DNA of 64,000 nt from Sphingomonas ginsengisoli An et al. 2013 (GCF_009363895.1 NZ_CP045434.1:744001-808000), one strand, 5' to 3'; numbered from the stretch's first letter, positions 47,290 to 56,351 are shown. The notes: generated by a model not told the origin, from the sequence alone. Numbers and translations: made by a program.

Positions 47290-47922
47290 GTGATCCCCGA
47301 CCACGATCCGCACGCCGCGGCCCCGATCGCGCTGTCGACCCAGCTGCACGAGATCATCGCCGAGGCGCCCGAAAAGCTCAGCTTCACCGAGCTCGCCGCC
47401 TGGCTCGACGCGCGCGCCTGGGGCGGACTGCTGCTCGTTTTCGCGGCGATCAACATGCTCCCGCTGCCCCCCGGCACCAGCGCCTTCTTCGCGCTGCCGC
47501 TGATCATCATCGGCGCGCAGATGGTGATCGGCCGCGCCGCGCCGTGGTTTCCCAAGCGGCTCGATCGACGCGGCGTCAGCAGGCGCGAGCTCACCCGCCT
47601 GGTCGACAAGGTCGAATGGCTCGAGGTAAAGATCGAGCGGCTGTTTCGCCCGCGCCTGCCCCAACTGACCGGCGCCACCGCGACCCGGCTGATCGGGGTC
47701 GTCTGCGTCCTCCTCGCCCTGATCGCCGCCGTCCCCATCCCGCTGTTCCACGTCGCCCCGGCTGCCGCGATCGCGGTGTTTGGGCTGGCGCTCATTTACC
47801 GCGACGGGGTGCTGCTCATCGCCGCCTGCGTCGTCGCGGTGCTGAGCCTGTTGTTCGACGCGCTACTGGTCGGCTCGGGCCTCGCCTTCCTTTCCTACCT
47901 CACCACTTGGCTGCACCACTAA
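47290..47922 (+). CDS. Exopolysaccharide synthesis protein ExoD family
   Basis: 210 residues with about four membrane helices. ExoD family features are KLSFTELAAWLDARAWGGLLLVFAAINMLP, PPGTSAFFALPLIIIGAQMVIGR and a C-terminal hydrophobic pair. In rhizobia ExoD affects polysaccharide and alkaline tolerance; the role here is unknown. Start GTG 47290. It follows trpS by 10 bases. Confidence 0.84.
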   Translation: MIPDHDPHAAAPIALSTQLHEIIAEAPEKLSFTELAAWLDARAWGGLLLVFAAINMLPLPPGTSAFFALPLIIIGAQMVIGRAAPWFPKRLDRRGVSRRELTRLVDKVEWLEVKIERLFRPRLPQLTGATATRLIGVVCVLLALIAAVPIPLFHVAPAAAIAVFGLALIYRDGVLLIAACVVAVLSLLFDALLVGSGLAFLSYLTTWLHH

Positions 47923-48030
47923 CCGCCTGACACCTCACCGCGGTTGACCGCCGCTCGGCCACGCTTCATCGACGGTTCAAGCGGCGTGAACTATCGGCCG
48001 CGAGCGCTTTGCGAAGTGGGGTTGGGCAAG

Positions 48031-48723
48031 ATGATCAAGGTCAAGACGGCCGCTGCGGCGGTACTGCTGGGTGCATCGGCCATCGGCCTCGCCGGCTGCG
48101 CCACGACCCTCCCGACCAAGGTCACCCGCTACTCGGCGATGCCCGCGCCGGCAGGCCAGACCTTCGCGGTCGTCCCGGGCATGGGCGCGGCGGCGCGCGG
48201 CGGGCTCGAATTCCAGACCTTTGCCCAGATCGCCGCGCAACAGCTCCAGGCCCGCGGTTACCAGCAGGTCGCCAATCCGGCGCAGGCTCAGCTCATCGTC
48301 CAGCTCGGATACGGCGTCGACCGCGGCCACCAGATCGTCCGCGAGGATCCGTTCGGCTATTCGGGCGTCGGCTATGGGGGGTTCGGCCGCTTCGGCGGCG
48401 GGTTCGGGATCGGCTTCGGCCGGCCCTTCTACAGCCGCTTTGGCTATGGCTATCGCGACCCGTTCTTCTACGGCTGGAACGATCCCTTCTGGGCGGGCGC
48501 AGGGATCGACGTCTACACCGAATATCGCAGCCAGCTCGAGCTCGACATCCGCGACCGCGCGACCAACCAGGCGCTGTTCGACGGCCGGGCCCAGGCGCGC
48601 TCGACCAGCGACGAGCTCGGCCGGCTCGTCCCCAGCCTGATCGAGGCGATGTTCACCGGCTTCCCCGGCCGCAACGGCGAGACGGTCCGCATCTCGATCC
48701 CCGACCGGCCCCGACCGCGCTGA
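48031..48723 (+). CDS. DUF4136-type lipoprotein with aromatic/glycine segment
   Basis: 230-residue envelope lipoprotein: signal peptide and lipobox in AIGLAGCATT (Cys near residue 21). The N-terminal domain resembles DUF4136 (TFAVVPGMG...FAQIAAQQLQARGYQQV). The middle (about residues 108-155) is rich in Gly, Phe, Tyr and Arg and may be flexible. The last part (YTEYRSQLELDIRD... LVPSLIEAMFTGFPG) is again typical of DUF4136. Start ATG 48031; an upstream in-frame ATG at 47944 would disrupt the signal peptide. Confidence 0.8.
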   Translation: MIKVKTAAAAVLLGASAIGLAGCATTLPTKVTRYSAMPAPAGQTFAVVPGMGAAARGGLEFQTFAQIAAQQLQARGYQQVANPAQAQLIVQLGYGVDRGHQIVREDPFGYSGVGYGGFGRFGGGFGIGFGRPFYSRFGYGYRDPFFYGWNDPFWAGAGIDVYTEYRSQLELDIRDRATNQALFDGRAQARSTSDELGRLVPSLIEAMFTGFPGRNGETVRISIPDRPRPR

Positions 48724-48831
48724 TTCTCAGCGGCGTGATTTACTGGCCGACCGCCACGAGCGCGTAACAATCGCCCGATAATGACCCGATCGTTGCAAAA
48801 CGATTGCGGTCACTTTCGGGGGATTTCTTCC

Positions 48832-49506
48832 ATGTTCTGGCGCTCGGGCGCTCTCGCCCTCACCCTGGCCGTCGCTCTGCCGGCCACCGCGCACGCGACT
48901 ACCGATTCGCAGGCGTGGACCACCGCTTCGGTCAACGTGAAGCTCAACTCCAAGTGGCGGCTGAGCGAGGAGCTGACCTTCCGCTTCAGCGATAATCGCA
49001 ACGGTCTCTACGAGATCGAGAACAACACCTTGCTCGGCTACGCGCTCTCGCCAACCGTCACCCTCGCCGCCGGCTACACCCACGATCCGCAATATTCGGC
49101 GGGCAACTTCACCATCCTCGAGCGCCGCGCGCGCGAGCAGGTGACCGTCGACAAGCTCGCCACGCTCGGCAAGGGCAGCTTCACCGGTCGCCTCCGCGCC
49201 GAGCAGCGCTGGCGCGACGGCCTCAGCGGCACCGGCTGGCGGCTGCGCCCGTTTCTCCGCTACTCAGTCCCAGTCGCCGGCAAGGTCAAATTGGTGCTGA
49301 GCGACGAGCCGTTCATCAACCTCTCGACCACCAGCTTCCAGAAGCAGAAGGGGTTCGAGCGGATGCGCAACTTCGCCGGCCTGTCGATCCCGCTGTCGAG
49401 CAAGCTTTCGCTCGAAGCCGGCTACCTCAATCAGTATTTCTTCAACCGCAACCGGCCGGACGAGAGCGACCACGTCGCCTCGCTCACGTTGAGCGGCAAC
49501 TTCTAG
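48832..49506 (+). CDS. DUF2490 family outer membrane protein
   Basis: 224 residues with a signal peptide (MFWRSGALALTLAVALPATAHA) and a sequence of alternating beta strands ending in the C-terminal aromatic residue (SLTLSGNF) expected for an outer membrane beta-barrel. Features ESQAWTTASVNVKLNSKWRLSEELTFRFSDN-like strands match DUF2490. Function unknown. The ATG 48832 start has GGGGG about ten bases upstream; earlier ATG 48781 is less likely. Confidence 0.82.
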   Translation: MFWRSGALALTLAVALPATAHATTDSQAWTTASVNVKLNSKWRLSEELTFRFSDNRNGLYEIENNTLLGYALSPTVTLAAGYTHDPQYSAGNFTILERRAREQVTVDKLATLGKGSFTGRLRAEQRWRDGLSGTGWRLRPFLRYSVPVAGKVKLVLSDEPFINLSTTSFQKQKGFERMRNFAGLSIPLSSKLSLEAGYLNQYFFNRNRPDESDHVASLTLSGNF

Positions 49507-49558
49507 CGCATCGCTGAAGCTCGGTCGCCACCTGCGGGTGGCGTCCGCTAGCCTCGCC

Positions 49559-51001
49559 TTAGCCCTCGAGCTGGCGGGTCAGCAGCCGGATCGCCGCGTC
49601 GATCTCGGGATCGAGCGCGCGCAATTTCTCGATCTGGCGGACGGCATGGATCACCGTGGTGTGGTCGCGCCCACCGAAGCGGCGACCGATGTCGGGCAGC
49701 GACTTGGGCGTCAGCTGCTTCGACAAATACATTGCCACCTGCCGCGGACGCGCCACTTCGCGCGCGCGCCGGGCCGAGGTCATCTCGGCCTTGCGGATGC
49801 GATAATGCTCGGCGACCTGCGTCTGGATCTCGTCGATGCTGATCCGCCGCTGGTTGGCGCGCAGCACGTTGGCGAGCACTTCCTCGACGAAGGTCACGTC
49901 GATCGTCCGCCCGGTCATCATCGCATAAGCGGCGATCCGGTTGAGCGCGCCCTCGAGCTCGCGGATCGAGGCGGTCAGCCGCTTGGCGAGGAACTGCACC
50001 ACGTCGCCCGCCATCGACACGCCCGGAAGCAGCGCCAGCTTGGCGAGGATGATGTTGTAGCGAAGCTCGAAGTCGGCTTGGTTGACGTCGGCGACCAGCC
50101 CCCAGCTCAGGCGCGACAGGATGCGCGGCGCGATCCCGTCCAAGTCCTGCGGCGCCCGGTCCGAGGTGATCACCAGCCGGCGTCCGGCGGTGATGATCTC
50201 GTTCATCGTGTGGAAGAATTCTTCCTGGGTCGATTCCTTCCCGGCGATGAACTGGACGTCGTCGATCAGCAGCAGGTCGGCCGAGCGCAGCCGCTGCTTG
50301 AAGCCGATCGTGTCGTTCTCGCGGATCGCGCGGACGAACTCGACCATGAATTTCTCGGCCGACATCGACACCACCAACGCGCCGGGCCGAAGCTCGAGGA
50401 AGCGCTGGCCGATGGCGTGCAGCAGGTGAGTCTTCCCGCGCCCGGTGCCGCCGTGGATGAACAGCGGGTTAAAGGTGACGCTGTCGGCCTCGGCGAGAGT
50501 CTTGGCGGCGGTCGCCGCGACCTCGTTGGCCTTGCCTATCACGAAATTCGGGAAGCTGTAGCGCGGATCGAAGTTGGGCCGCGGGTGGACCGATGCCGGA
50601 ACCGCCGGCGCTGGGGCCGGCTCGGCCTCGAGGATCAGCAGCGGCGCCGGGCGCGGCCCACCCTCGCAGGCCACCACGTTGACGTCGCGGACGATCGGCA
50701 GGGTCGTCCGCCAGGCGAGCTGCAGCCGCTCGCGGAAGTGGCTGCTGACCCAGTCGGCCATGAATTGCGAAGGCATCACCAGCTCGAGCGCGCCGGTGTC
50801 GGGGTCGAACCCGCCCAGCTCGGCGGGCTTGAGCCAGCCGTCAAAAGTCCGGGCGCCACAATCCCGGCGCAGGCCGACTCGAATCGTCTCCCAAGCGGCG
50901 ACCAGCGGCGACATCGAGCTGTCGCCCGCGTCCCCCTGGTTCAACGACGACCGAGTCTCCTGCACCGCTTCCATGCCTCCCAAATGCCCCGTGTTTTGCA
51001 C
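49559..51001 (-). CDS. dnaA: Chromosomal replication initiator DnaA
   Basis: 480-residue replication initiator. Domains in order: N-terminal domain I (about 30-105), Pro/Ala linker, AAA+ domain III with Walker A GGTGRGKTHLL and Walker B LLLIDDVQFI, then the helix-turn-helix domain IV with GRDHTTVIHAVRQIEKL that binds DnaA boxes. The start is uncertain: GTG 51001, ATG 50974 (with GGGAGG only one base away), TTG 50944 or ATG 50914 are all in frame, and none has an ideal ribosome site. A DnaA-box-like sequence overlaps the outermost start. Converges with the DUF2490 gene. Confidence 0.95.
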   Translation of the reverse strand: MQNTGHLGGMEAVQETRSSLNQGDAGDSSMSPLVAAWETIRVGLRRDCGARTFDGWLKPAELGGFDPDTGALELVMPSQFMADWVSSHFRERLQLAWRTTLPIVRDVNVVACEGGPRPAPLLILEAEPAPAPAVPASVHPRPNFDPRYSFPNFVIGKANEVAATAAKTLAEADSVTFNPLFIHGGTGRGKTHLLHAIGQRFLELRPGALVVSMSAEKFMVEFVRAIRENDTIGFKQRLRSADLLLIDDVQFIAGKESTQEEFFHTMNEIITAGRRLVITSDRAPQDLDGIAPRILSRLSWGLVADVNQADFELRYNIILAKLALLPGVSMAGDVVQFLAKRLTASIRELEGALNRIAAYAMMTGRTIDVTFVEEVLANVLRANQRRISIDEIQTQVAEHYRIRKAEMTSARRAREVARPRQVAMYLSKQLTPKSLPDIGRRFGGRDHTTVIHAVRQIEKLRALDPEIDAAIRLLTRQLEG

Positions 51002-51002
51002 A
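50994..51002 (+). promoter_or_regulatory. Possible DnaA box at the dnaA start
   Basis: TTTTGCACA on the plus strand matches the DnaA-box consensus TTWTNCACA at every position. It overlaps the GTG 51001 start of dnaA and could mediate autoregulation. One near copy, TTTTTCACG, lies about 130 bases upstream. A single 9-base match can occur by chance. Confidence 0.4.
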
Positions 51003-51333
51003 CAGGAGGTCGGCTGCCCGCGCCCCGAGTCGCGTGCCCATCCTGTGCCCTTGAGTGCATCCCCCCAGTGGAATCACTGCCGGAGCCGGTGTTTTTGGAA
51101 GCCTCCGCTGCTGGCGGCAAGCGCGATTTTTCACGCAAGTGAAATAAAGCGGCTTGACACGCCTTCCCTCTCGATAACGCGAATTAACGAGAGAAATCGG
51201 GCATTTATACCGAGCTGTAGAGAGGGCTGATTTTCCGAATCGCCGGAATCATTACGTTTTTTTGGCGACACGAAAACGGCCGCCGGACGAGGTCCGACGG
51301 CCGTCTAAAAACGAGACAGGCTGAGAGCTGGTC
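51002..51333. other. dnaA-rpsT intergenic region
   Basis: 332 bases without a gene. From right to left (the direction of transcription) it holds the rpsT terminator (51276-51304), an AT-rich stretch with T-runs, a possible -10 element TATAAA (about 51208, minus strand) and a perfect palindrome TTTCAC-GCAA-GTGAAA (51129-51144) in the dnaA leader. The dnaA promoter is probably here. It lacks the clustered DnaA boxes expected of an origin, so I do not call oriC. Confidence 0.5.
51276..51304 (-). terminator. rpsT terminator
   Basis: GC-rich hairpin (ACGGCCG...CGGCCGT arms with a short GAG-type loop and one mismatch) about 30 bases after the rpsT stop. On the minus strand it is followed by TTTTCGTGT, so it reads as an intrinsic terminator for rpsT. 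Confidence 0.65.
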
Positions 51334-51597
51334 TTAGCTCAGCGCGCCAACCCGCTTGGTCAGGCGCGAGAACTTCCGCGCCGCGGTGTTCTTGTGGATG
51401 ACGCCCCGCGCGACGCCGCGCGCGATCTCCGGCTGCGCCGCCTTGAGCGCCTCGGTCGCCGCGGTCCGATCACCCGCGGTCAGCGCCGACTCGACGGCCT
51501 TGATGAAGGTCCGGATGCGGCTGACGCGGCTGTGGTTGATCGTCGCGCGACGATCGTTGCGGCGGATGCGCTTCTTGGCTTGCGGCGTGTTCGCCAT
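51334..51597 (-). CDS. rpsT: 30S ribosomal protein S20
   Basis: 87-residue basic helical ribosomal protein, canonical: [39 protein letters not shown] and the [19 protein letters not shown] end. ATG 51597. It has its own terminator, and a promoter-like sequence upstream; dnaA follows on the same strand. Confidence 0.97.
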   Translation of the reverse strand: MANTPQAKKRIRRNDRRATINHSRVSRIRTFIKAVESALTAGDRTAATEALKAAQPEIARGVARGVIHKNTAARKFSRLTKRVGALS

Positions 51598-51671
51598 GAG
51601 GTCGTCAAATCCCTAGCTTGCAAAAGAAAAGCGGCGCGAAGACCAATGGTCCGCACCGGCGTGGGGGCTCC

Positions 51672-51698
51672 CCTATACGAGCGACGGTAGAGGGTCAA
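51672..51698 (-). promoter_or_regulatory. Probable rpsT promoter
   Basis: Minus strand reads TTGACC (51693-51698), 15 bases, then TATAGG (51672-51677), about 75 bases before rpsT. The hexamers are close to sigma70 consensus but spacing is short. Confidence 0.4.
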
Positions 51699-51702
51699 CG
51701 GC

Positions 51703-52509
51703 CTAGCGCTGGCAGGCCGGGCAATACCAGGTCGAGCGGCCGCCCTGGACGATCCGCTTCACCGTTCCACCGCACGCACACGGCTCGCCCTCGCGGTCAT
51801 AGACCGAGAAGGTCTTGGAGAAATAGCCGAGATTGCCGTCGGGCTGCGCATAGTCCCGCAAGGTGGAGCCACCCGCCGCAATCGCCTCGTCGAGCACCGC
51901 ATGAATCGCCGGCACCAGCTTGCGCAGCCGGTCGAGGCTGATCCGCCCACCCGCCCGCCGCGGGTTGATCCGCGCCCGGTAGAGCGCCTCGCAGACGTAG
52001 ATATTGCCCAACCCCGCGACGATTCCCTGGTCGAGCAGCAGCAGCTTGATCGCCGCACTCCGCCCCGCCAGCCGCCGCTGCAATTCCTCCGCCGTCAGGT
52101 CGAACGGCTCGGGACCCATCCCGTCGAATCCGGCGAAGCGGTCGAGCGCGTCGGTCGGCACGAGGTCGACGCTGCCGAACCGCCGTGGGTCGTTCAGCGC
52201 CAGCCGATGCCCGTCGTCGGTCTCGAGCAACAGATGATCGTGCTTGTCGAGTTCGCTCGGGTCGATCCGCCAGCGCCCGCTCATCCCGAGGTGGAAGATC
52301 AGCGTGTCCCCCCGATCGGTGTCGATCAGCCCATATTTGGCGCGACGGTGAAGCCCGGTCACCCGCGCGCCGGTCAGCCGCTGGCCGAGGTCGGCGGGGA
52401 ACGGGCGGCGCAGGTCACCACGACGCGGCTCGACCTGGGTCAGGCGGCGGCCGTCGAGGACGCGCGCCAGCCCGCGCACGGTGGTTTCGACTTCGGGAAG
52501 CTCGGGCAT
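51703..52509 (-). CDS. mutM: Formamidopyrimidine-DNA glycosylase
   Basis: 268-residue DNA repair enzyme that removes 8-oxoguanine. It has the catalytic N-terminal Pro-Glu (PELPEVETTV), the lysine in RRAKYGL and the helix-two-turn-helix region with LLLDQGIVAGLGNIYVCEALY. The C-terminal zinc finger has CACGG and CPACQ. Length is normal. Divergent from ubiE. Confidence 0.96.
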   Translation of the reverse strand: MPELPEVETTVRGLARVLDGRRLTQVEPRRGDLRRPFPADLGQRLTGARVTGLHRRAKYGLIDTDRGDTLIFHLGMSGRWRIDPSELDKHDHLLLETDDGHRLALNDPRRFGSVDLVPTDALDRFAGFDGMGPEPFDLTAEELQRRLAGRSAAIKLLLLDQGIVAGLGNIYVCEALYRARINPRRAGGRISLDRLRKLVPAIHAVLDEAIAAGGSTLRDYAQPDGNLGYFSKTFSVYDREGEPCACGGTVKRIVQGGRSTWYCPACQR

Positions 52510-52555
52510 CGAGCGCCATATGGCGCGGCTCCCCCGTCCCGGCTAGAGCGCGCCC

Positions 52556-53287
52556 ATGTCCGATCCCGTGAACTTCGGCGACCAGCTCGTCACCCCCGAA
52601 GAGAAGACCCGCCGCGTCGGCCACGTCTTCTCGTCGGTCGCCCGCCGCTACGACCTGATGAACGACCTGATGAGTGCGGGCACCCACCGCCTGTGGAAAG
52701 ACCGCTTTGTCGGCCGCGTGAAGCCTCAGCCGGGCGAACAGATCCTCGATATGGCCGGCGGCACCGGCGACATCGCCTTCCGCATGGCCCGCCGCGGCGC
52801 GCTGGTGACCGTCTCCGACATCAACGCCGACATGCTCGGCGTCGGCATGGAACGGGCTGAGCAACGCCACATCGAGGGCCTGTCCTGGTCGCAGCAGAAT
52901 GCCGAGACGCTGAGCTTCGCCGACCGCCAGTTCGATGCCTACACCATCGCCTTCGGCATCCGGAACGTCACCGACATTCCCAAGGCGCTCCGCGAAGCCC
53001 ATCGCGTCCTCAAATATGGTGGCCGCCTGTTCGTGCTCGAATTCTCGACGAGTGAATGGCCGGGCTTCGGCCAGGCCTATGAAATGTGGGCCGACAAGGC
53101 CATCCCGCGCATCGGCAAGGCCGTCGCCGATGACGAGGAAAGCTATCGCTACCTCGTCGAAAGCATCCGCCGCTTTCCCAAGCCCGACGCCTTCCGCGCG
53201 ATGATCGAGGACGCCGGCTTCGCCCGCGCCCGGGTCGAGACGCTGATGGGCGGCCTCGTCTGCATCTGGTCGGGCTGGAAGGTTTGA
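52556..53287 (+). CDS. ubiE: Ubiquinone/menaquinone C-methyltransferase UbiE
   Basis: 243-residue SAM-dependent methyltransferase of ubiquinone synthesis. SAM motif DMAGGTGDIAFRMA, then VSDINADMLGVG, and the UbiE/COQ5 signature FGIRNVTDIPKALREAHRVLK. The C-terminal DAGFARARVETLMGGLVCIWSGWK is typical. Feeds quinone to complex I. ubiB follows, overlapping by TTGA. Confidence 0.96.
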   Translation: MSDPVNFGDQLVTPEEKTRRVGHVFSSVARRYDLMNDLMSAGTHRLWKDRFVGRVKPQPGEQILDMAGGTGDIAFRMARRGALVTVSDINADMLGVGMERAEQRHIEGLSWSQQNAETLSFADRQFDAYTIAFGIRNVTDIPKALREAHRVLKYGGRLFVLEFSTSEWPGFGQAYEMWADKAIPRIGKAVADDEESYRYLVESIRRFPKPDAFRAMIEDAGFARARVETLMGGLVCIWSGWKV

Positions 53288-54819
53288 CCGCCACCCTCAC
53301 CCATGTTTCCCGGCTGCTGCGCTGGGGCCGGACCCTCGCGCGCTATGGCGCGCTGCAGGGGATCGAGCGCGACCCGCTGACCCCGCCCGGCGTTCGCCGC
53401 CTGCTGCGCGTCGCGCGCTTCGGCCTGCGCCAGCCCGCCGAGCCCGATTACGCCTCCGCACTCCAGGCGATCGGCCCGGCGGCGATCAAGCTTGGGCAGG
53501 CGCTGGCGACCCGCCCCGACCTCGTCGGCGAGCGCGCCGCGAACAATCTCCTGCGCCTCCAGGATTCGCTCCCGCCTGCGCCCTTCCCCAAGATCCGCCA
53601 GGCGATCGAGCAGGCGCTCGAGGCCCCACTCGAAACCCTCTTCGCGCAGTTCGACGAAGTGCCCGTCGGCGCCGCCTCGATCGCCCAGGTCCACCGCGCG
53701 GTCACTATCGAGGGCCGCGAGGTGGCGGTGAAGGTCCTCCGCCCCGGCATCGAGGAGGAGTTCGCCAGGGCGCTCGAGACCTACGAATGGGCCGCCGCCC
53801 ATGCCGAGAGCCTCGGCGGCGAGGCAGAGCGCCTCCGCCCGCAGATGGTCATCGCCCATTTCCGGCAGTGGACCCGGCGCGAACTCGACCTCAACCGTGA
53901 GGCCGCCTCGGCGAGCGAGCTCAAGCAGAACATGGTCGCCGAGCCCGGCTTCTACGTCCCCGAGATCGACTGGAAGCGCACCGCCCGCCGGGTGATGACG
54001 CTCGAATGGCTCGACGGCATCAAGCTCAGCAAGCGCGACGACCTGATCGCCGCCGGCCACGACGTCCGCGGCCTCGCCGGAATCCTCGTCCGCGCTTTCC
54101 TCCGCCAGGCGGTGATCGACGGCTTCTTCCACGCCGACCTCCACCAGGGCAATTTGTTCGCCCTCCCCGACGGCCGGATTGGCGCCATCGACTTCGGCAT
54201 CATGGGGCGGATCGACCGCCGCGCCCGCTTCTGGCTCGCCGAAATCCTCTACGGCCTCATCACCGGCAACTATCAGCGCGTCGCAGAAATCCATTTCGAG
54301 GCGCAGTACGTTCCGCCGCACCACAACATCGCCGAGTTCACCACGGCGCTCCGCGCCGTCGGCGAGCCGATCCGCGGGCTGCCGGTCAAGGACATCAGTG
54401 TCGGGCGCATGCTCGAGGGTCTGTTCGCAATCACCCGCGACTTCGACATGCCGACCCAGCCGCACCTCCTGCTGCTGCAGAAGACCATGGTGATGGAGGA
54501 AGGCGTCGCCACCTACCTCGATCCCGACCTCAACATGTGGGAGACCGCCGAGCCCTTCCTGCGCGACTGGATCCGCGGCGAGCTCGGCCCCGAGGCGCAT
54601 TATGCCGACCGCATCGTCGAGACCGTCCGCGCCTTGAAGAAGCTGCCCGGCCTGATCGACCGCATCGACCATTATTTCCCCGCGCCCGGCGGCGCCCCGC
54701 CGCCGATCCCGACCGCCACGGTCGCGGTGGCCGAGCTGCCCCGCCCGCGCTGGCGCGACCTCGTCATCGCACTGGTCGCTGCCGCGATCGGCGCGGCGGT
54801 CACAATTCTTCTCCGCTAA
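53284..54819 (+). CDS. ubiB: Ubiquinone biosynthesis atypical kinase UbiB
   Basis: 511-residue ABC1/ADCK-type kinase-like ATPase needed for ubiquinone synthesis. Motifs are AAIKLGQALATRPDLVGE (KxGQ), ASIAQVHRAV, EVAVKVLRPGIEEE, HADLHQGNLFAL and DFGIMGRID. A C-terminal membrane helix is at about residues 490-508. Start TTG 53284 overlaps the ubiE stop. Length normal. Confidence 0.95.
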   Translation: MTATLTHVSRLLRWGRTLARYGALQGIERDPLTPPGVRRLLRVARFGLRQPAEPDYASALQAIGPAAIKLGQALATRPDLVGERAANNLLRLQDSLPPAPFPKIRQAIEQALEAPLETLFAQFDEVPVGAASIAQVHRAVTIEGREVAVKVLRPGIEEEFARALETYEWAAAHAESLGGEAERLRPQMVIAHFRQWTRRELDLNREAASASELKQNMVAEPGFYVPEIDWKRTARRVMTLEWLDGIKLSKRDDLIAAGHDVRGLAGILVRAFLRQAVIDGFFHADLHQGNLFALPDGRIGAIDFGIMGRIDRRARFWLAEILYGLITGNYQRVAEIHFEAQYVPPHHNIAEFTTALRAVGEPIRGLPVKDISVGRMLEGLFAITRDFDMPTQPHLLLLQKTMVMEEGVATYLDPDLNMWETAEPFLRDWIRGELGPEAHYADRIVETVRALKKLPGLIDRIDHYFPAPGGAPPPIPTATVAVAELPRPRWRDLVIALVAAAIGAAVTILLR

Positions 54820-54899
54820 GAGGAGATTTGCGACTCACTTCGCGCATGCTAGGCGATTAACCAGTCCTTTCCCGCAACGACTTCTCAAAGGGATCAATC

Positions 54900-55466
54900 A
54901 TGGCCGACCGCGTCACCATCACCCTCACCGACCTTCACTGCGAGGCGCAGTCGGAAGCGGGCGGATGTGAACCCTATCTCTTCACCAGCTTCTATTCGAT
55001 CGACGGCGACCAGGTCGACGTGCAGACCCCGGCCCACCACGACGTCCGCAGCGCCTTCGCCAACGATGTCGAGGCTGGCCAGACCCTCCCCGTCCCGCAG
55101 GAAATCGGCACCGCCAGCGTCCACGCCGCCAACGGTGCCCGCATCGGCGTCGTCGCACTGGTGCTCGAGGAAGACCTCGGCCGCGACGTCGCGGTCGACA
55201 AGGCGCACTCGGCCTTCCACGCCGAAGTCGAGAACCAGCTCAAGAATTGCGGCGACCGGATCGACCAGGACGCCCTGCGCGAGGCGGTGCTCCAGAAGGT
55301 GCGCGGCGCGGTTCACGGCACCTACGATTATTCGGACCTTCACCGCGACCAGGACGACCACCTCGGCCTCGCCGTCCAGGAGATCGGCGACGCCGGTGAG
55401 TTCGAGCTACGGCTCGGCTACGACGACGACCGCTTCATCCTCCGCGGCCGCGCCGATCACGCCTGA
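54900..55466 (+). CDS. Acidic soluble protein of unknown function
   Basis: 188 residues, no signal peptide or membrane helix, rich in Asp, Glu and His. It begins MADRVTITLTDLHCEAQSEA; VTITLTDLHC and CEPYLFTSFYSIDGDQVDV look like beta strands of a sandwich domain. The last part ends in DDDRFILRGRADHA. I do not recognise the family. It is an isolated gene, 80 bases after ubiB, with normal native codon use. Confidence 0.78.
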   Translation: MADRVTITLTDLHCEAQSEAGGCEPYLFTSFYSIDGDQVDVQTPAHHDVRSAFANDVEAGQTLPVPQEIGTASVHAANGARIGVVALVLEEDLGRDVAVDKAHSAFHAEVENQLKNCGDRIDQDALREAVLQKVRGAVHGTYDYSDLHRDQDDHLGLAVQEIGDAGEFELRLGYDDDRFILRGRADHA

Positions 55467-55487
55467 GTGATTAGGGGGTGCGGTCGC

Positions 55488-56351
55488 TCAGGCCGCCGCA
55501 CCCGCCGTGAGCACCGCATCGATGTCGGCGGCCGAGTGCCGCTCGCGCACCTGCAGGTCACCCCGCGTGACGTTGACGATCCGCCCCCGGCTGACGCCCT
55601 TGCGCTGATCGAGCTGGCGCGCCCAGCGCATCAGATGCTCATATTCGTGCGCCGCGAGGAAGGTGTCCGCGCCTTCGTAGGTGCGGCCCAGCGCCACCCC
55701 ACCATACCACGGCCAGATCGCGAAATCGGCGATGCTGATCTCGTCGCCGGCGACATATTCGCTCTCCGCCAGCCGCCGGTCGAGCACGTCCAACTGCCGC
55801 TTGGCCTCCATCGCATAGCGGTTGATCGCATATTCGATCTTCACCGGCGCGTAGGCGAAGAAGTGGCCGAACCCGCCGCCGAGGAAGGGCGCCGAACCCA
55901 TCTGCCACATCAGCCAGCTCAAGGTCCGCGCCCGCGCCGCGCCGCCGCTCGGCAGGAACGCCCCGAACTTCTCCGCCAGATAGACGAGGATCGCCCCGCT
56001 CTCGAACACCGGCACCGGCTCGGCGCCCGAGCGGTCGACCAGTGCGGGAATCTTGCTGTTCGGATTGACGCCGACGAAGCCGCTGCCGAACTGGTCGCCC
56101 TCCATGATGTTCACCAGCCAGGCGTCATACTCCGCTTGCGCATGGCCGGCGGCGAGCAGCTCTTCGAGCATGATCGTGACCTTCTGTCCGTTCGGCGAGC
56201 CGATCGAATAGAGCTGGAAGGGGTGATCTCCGACCGGCAGGTCCTTGTCATGGGTGGGGCCGGCGATCGGCCGGTTGATGCTGGCGAACTGCCCGCCATT
56301 CTCCCCTTCCCAGCTCCAGACCTTGGGCGGGGTATATTCGGTATCGGCCAT
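55488..56351 (-). CDS. Glutathione-dependent disulfide-bond oxidoreductase, YghU type
   Basis: 287-residue nu-class GST-like protein. N-terminal extension SWEGENGGQFASINRPIAGPTHDKDLPVG, then thioredoxin-like domain with SPNGQKVTIMLEELL, VNPNSKIPALVDRSG and FESGAILVYLAEKFG, and an all-helical C-terminal domain. These are family hallmarks. Likely reduces disulfides using glutathione. Single gene, convergent with the acidic protein gene. Confidence 0.9.
   Translation of the reverse strand: MADTEYTPPKVWSWEGENGGQFASINRPIAGPTHDKDLPVGDHPFQLYSIGSPNGQKVTIMLEELLAAGHAQAEYDAWLVNIMEGDQFGSGFVGVNPNSKIPALVDRSGAEPVPVFESGAILVYLAEKFGAFLPSGGAARARTLSWLMWQMGSAPFLGGGFGHFFAYAPVKIEYAINRYAMEAKRQLDVLDRRLAESEYVAGDEISIADFAIWPWYGGVALGRTYEGADTFLAAHEYEHLMRWARQLDQRKGVSRGRIVNVTRGDLQVRERHSAADIDAVLTAGAAA

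Noticed and set aside
51002..51333. Origin of replication next to dnaA
   Set aside because: Only one full and one near DnaA box, no clustered boxes and no clear unwinding region. In alphaproteobacteria oriC is often not beside dnaA.
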